From contig NZ_AFWV01000004.1 in the NCBI RefSeq assembly GCF_000223985.1, forward strand, positions 1 through 64,000: a stretch of 64,000 nt of DNA, in the 5' to 3' direction. Position numbers and translations under genes: made by a program. The stretch is from Thiocapsa marina 5811 (GTDB lineage: Bacteria > Pseudomonadota > Gammaproteobacteria > Chromatiales > Chromatiaceae). Position 1 is the stretch's first letter, and every line of letters starts with the position of its first letter. Positions 62,788-64,000 of the stretch are shown here, piece by piece. The notes under the pieces are model-generated. The model was given only the letters and a program-made list of their open reading frames with translations, ran no database searches and was not told where the DNA came from.

Positions 62788-63636
62788 TCACCAATGCTCG
62801 GGGATCCATCGCCGATCGACCATCGACGCTTGGTCGTCGTAGGCGTCTTTCATGTCGCGATCCGGCAGCTTCACCTTGGTCTTGGGGAGCGGGTCGTACG
62901 GGAATTGGCTGAGCAGGTGGCGGATCACGTTGAGGCGCGCCCGCTTCTTGTCGTCGGAGCGTACGATCGACCAAGGGGCCGCATCCGTGTCGGTGGCGCT
63001 CAACATGCGGTCGCGTGCGCGCGAGTAGTCGTACCAGCGCTTGCGGGACTCCAAGTCCATCGGCGAGAGCTTCCACTGCCGCACGGGGTCTTCGATGCGG
63101 GCGCGGAAACGCCGCTCCTGCTCGGCGTCGCCGACCTCGAGCCAGTATTTGATGAGCGTGATGCCTTGCTCGACCAGGTTGTTCTCGAACCAGGGCGCCG
63201 CCGTTAGGAAGTGATCGCGCTCGTCCTCGGTGCAGAACCCCATCACGATCTCGACCCCGGCGCGGTTGTACCAGCTGCGGTCGAAGATCACGACCTCGCC
63301 GGCGGCCGGGAAATGTTGCAGATAACGCTGCATGTAGAGCTGTGTCTTCTCGCGGTCGGAGGGCGCCGGCAGCGCGACGACCTGGAAGACGCGTGGGCTC
63401 AGGCGCTCGGTGATCGCGCGAATGGTGCCGCCCTTGCCGGCGGCATCGCGTCCCTCGAAGACGATGACCACGCGCTGTCCGGTGCGCTTGATCCATGCCT
63501 GGAGGGCGCTGAGCTCGATCTGGAGCGCGCCGAGCTCGCGCTCGTAGTCCTTGCGGCGCATCTTCTCTCGGGGGGCGGCCGTTTCCGGAGCCGTCTCCGC
63601 GTGCTTCCCTTTCTTCTTCCCGTCGTGTTTCGACAT
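62788..63636 (-). CDS. ppk2: Polyphosphate kinase 2
   Basis: 282 residues of the PPK2 family: Walker A VIVFEGRDAAGKGGTIRAI, lid region RYLQHFPAAGEVVIFDRSWYNRAG with Walker B DRSWYNR, and C-terminal DDKKRARLNVIRHLL. It transfers phosphate between polyphosphate and nucleotides, probably favouring nucleoside diphosphate phosphorylation. The basic N-terminal tail (SKHDGKKKGKHAETA) is common. It precedes the Fic gene, with which it may be co-transcribed. Confidence 0.94.
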   Translation of the reverse strand: MSKHDGKKKGKHAETAPETAAPREKMRRKDYERELGALQIELSALQAWIKRTGQRVVIVFEGRDAAGKGGTIRAITERLSPRVFQVVALPAPSDREKTQLYMQRYLQHFPAAGEVVIFDRSWYNRAGVEIVMGFCTEDERDHFLTAAPWFENNLVEQGITLIKYWLEVGDAEQERRFRARIEDPVRQWKLSPMDLESRKRWYDYSRARDRMLSATDTDAAPWSIVRSDDKKRARLNVIRHLLSQFPYDPLPKTKVKLPDRDMKDAYDDQASMVDRRWIPEHW

Positions 63637-63699
63637 GCGCTCGCCTCCTCGTCGTGATTAACCTCGCCCGGAAATCCGTCCACGTCGCTGCAGAGCGGT

Positions 63700-63838
63700 C
63701 GGGTGGACAAGCGCTGTAGGGTGGACAAGCGCTGTAGGGTGGACAAGCGCTGTAGGGTGGACAAGCGAAGCGCAGTCCACCCATGCACCGGCGTCGTCGC
63801 AGGGTTCGGTGGACTTCGCTCTCGCTCGTCCACCCTAC
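63700..63838. repeat. 18-bp-unit repeat/hairpin family B, copy 3
   Basis: Three to four tandem units (GTAGGGTGGACAAGCGCT type) followed by AGCGCAGTCCACCC and the inverted part GGTGGACTTCGCTCTCGC plus GTCCACCCTAC. It lies upstream of ppk2 in intergenic DNA and matches the copies at 38267 and 43218. Confidence 0.9.
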
Positions 63839-63876
63839 GTGGTCTGCAGCGTCGTCGGTCCTGCCCGGAAATGACC

Positions 63877-63962
63877 TTAAACCGCGCCGGCTCCGGCGGT
63901 CCTCAGGTCTGCCGGGGCCGATCCCATCCAAAAACTCGCATACCGTGCCGGGCGCGGTTTAA
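63877..63962. repeat. Palindromic repeat family A, right-hand copy
   Basis: An 86-bp element with perfect ends TTAAACCGCGCC and GGCGCGGTTTAA. Its core is the exact reverse complement of that in the copy after sixA. It follows family B copy 3 by 38 bp, so two unrelated repeat types are neighbours here. Confidence 0.9.
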
Positions 63963-64000
63963 CTCTGCATCTGATGTGGACCCTCGGCCTCGGGGCCACT

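Noticed and set aside
63700-63838. CRISPR array
   Set aside because: The 18-bp units are directly tandem without unique spacers, end in a hairpin, and no cas gene is present.

Overview
This is a GC-rich gammaproteobacterial chromosome segment. The block lptM–lysA–methyltransferase–dapF–DUF484–xerC, a pilT/pilU pair and the overall gene content suggest a purple sulfur bacterium (Chromatiaceae, near Thiocapsa or Thiocystis). That placement is inferred from gene content and order only; no rRNA or photosynthesis gene lies in the window.

Layout. 0–4.6 kb is a decayed zone: the 3' end of a hybrid histidine kinase, an IS1634-type transposase remnant fused to a PstS-like fragment, a diguanylate cyclase gutted by two internal deletions, a polysaccharide flippase, and two copies of a 52-bp repeat. 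4.6–10.1 kb looks like one regulatory unit: a secreted DUF2202 protein faces an operon encoding an outer-membrane barrel, a periplasmic protein, a sensor kinase and a sigma-54-dependent regulator. Both transcription units carry a sigma-54-like promoter with the same candidate upstream site at the same distance. 10.2–12.4 kb holds a frameshifted PIN gene next to an intact IS66-type insertion with an 8-bp target duplication. 12.7–24.3 kb is mostly core: an MBL hydrolase, DUF2189, a sulfotransferase, the xerC–dapF–lysA–lptM block, a double META protein and a two-gene TolC/HlyD pair. 24.3–38.3 kb carries priA, an HNH protein, a fructosamine-kinase-like protein, sixA, an EF-G paralogue, an L,D-transpeptidase overlapping an Lpp-like lipoprotein, a chorismate-lyase-like gene and an RDD–SpoIIM–DUF4129–DUF4350 operon. 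38.4–43.9 kb is a single 1840-codon exonuclease–RecQ–UvrD fusion gene.

44.2–56.1 kb contains a frameshifted diguanylate cyclase, a divergent AAA-like protein, an Mrr remnant and the lactate-utilisation genes lutC, lutB and lutA. A 6.3-kb type I restriction–modification island separates lutB from lutA. In that island hsdM, rhuM and hsdR each appear to have lost their catalytic core by an in-frame deletion, and hsdR also carries a frameshift and a 237-bp MITE; hsdS and a FitAB-like toxin–antitoxin pair look intact. 56.3–64 kb holds pilT, pilU, a LOG-family gene, a TonB-dependent receptor, a Fic protein and PPK2.

Short repeats run through the whole window: a 12-bp-TIR palindromic family (17.0, 29.3, 29.5 and 63.9 kb) and an 18-bp tandem/hairpin family (38.3, 43.2 and 63.7 kb). 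In several places they abut stop codons, and in one case a repeat is translated in frame. I saw no tRNA, rRNA or CRISPR array.
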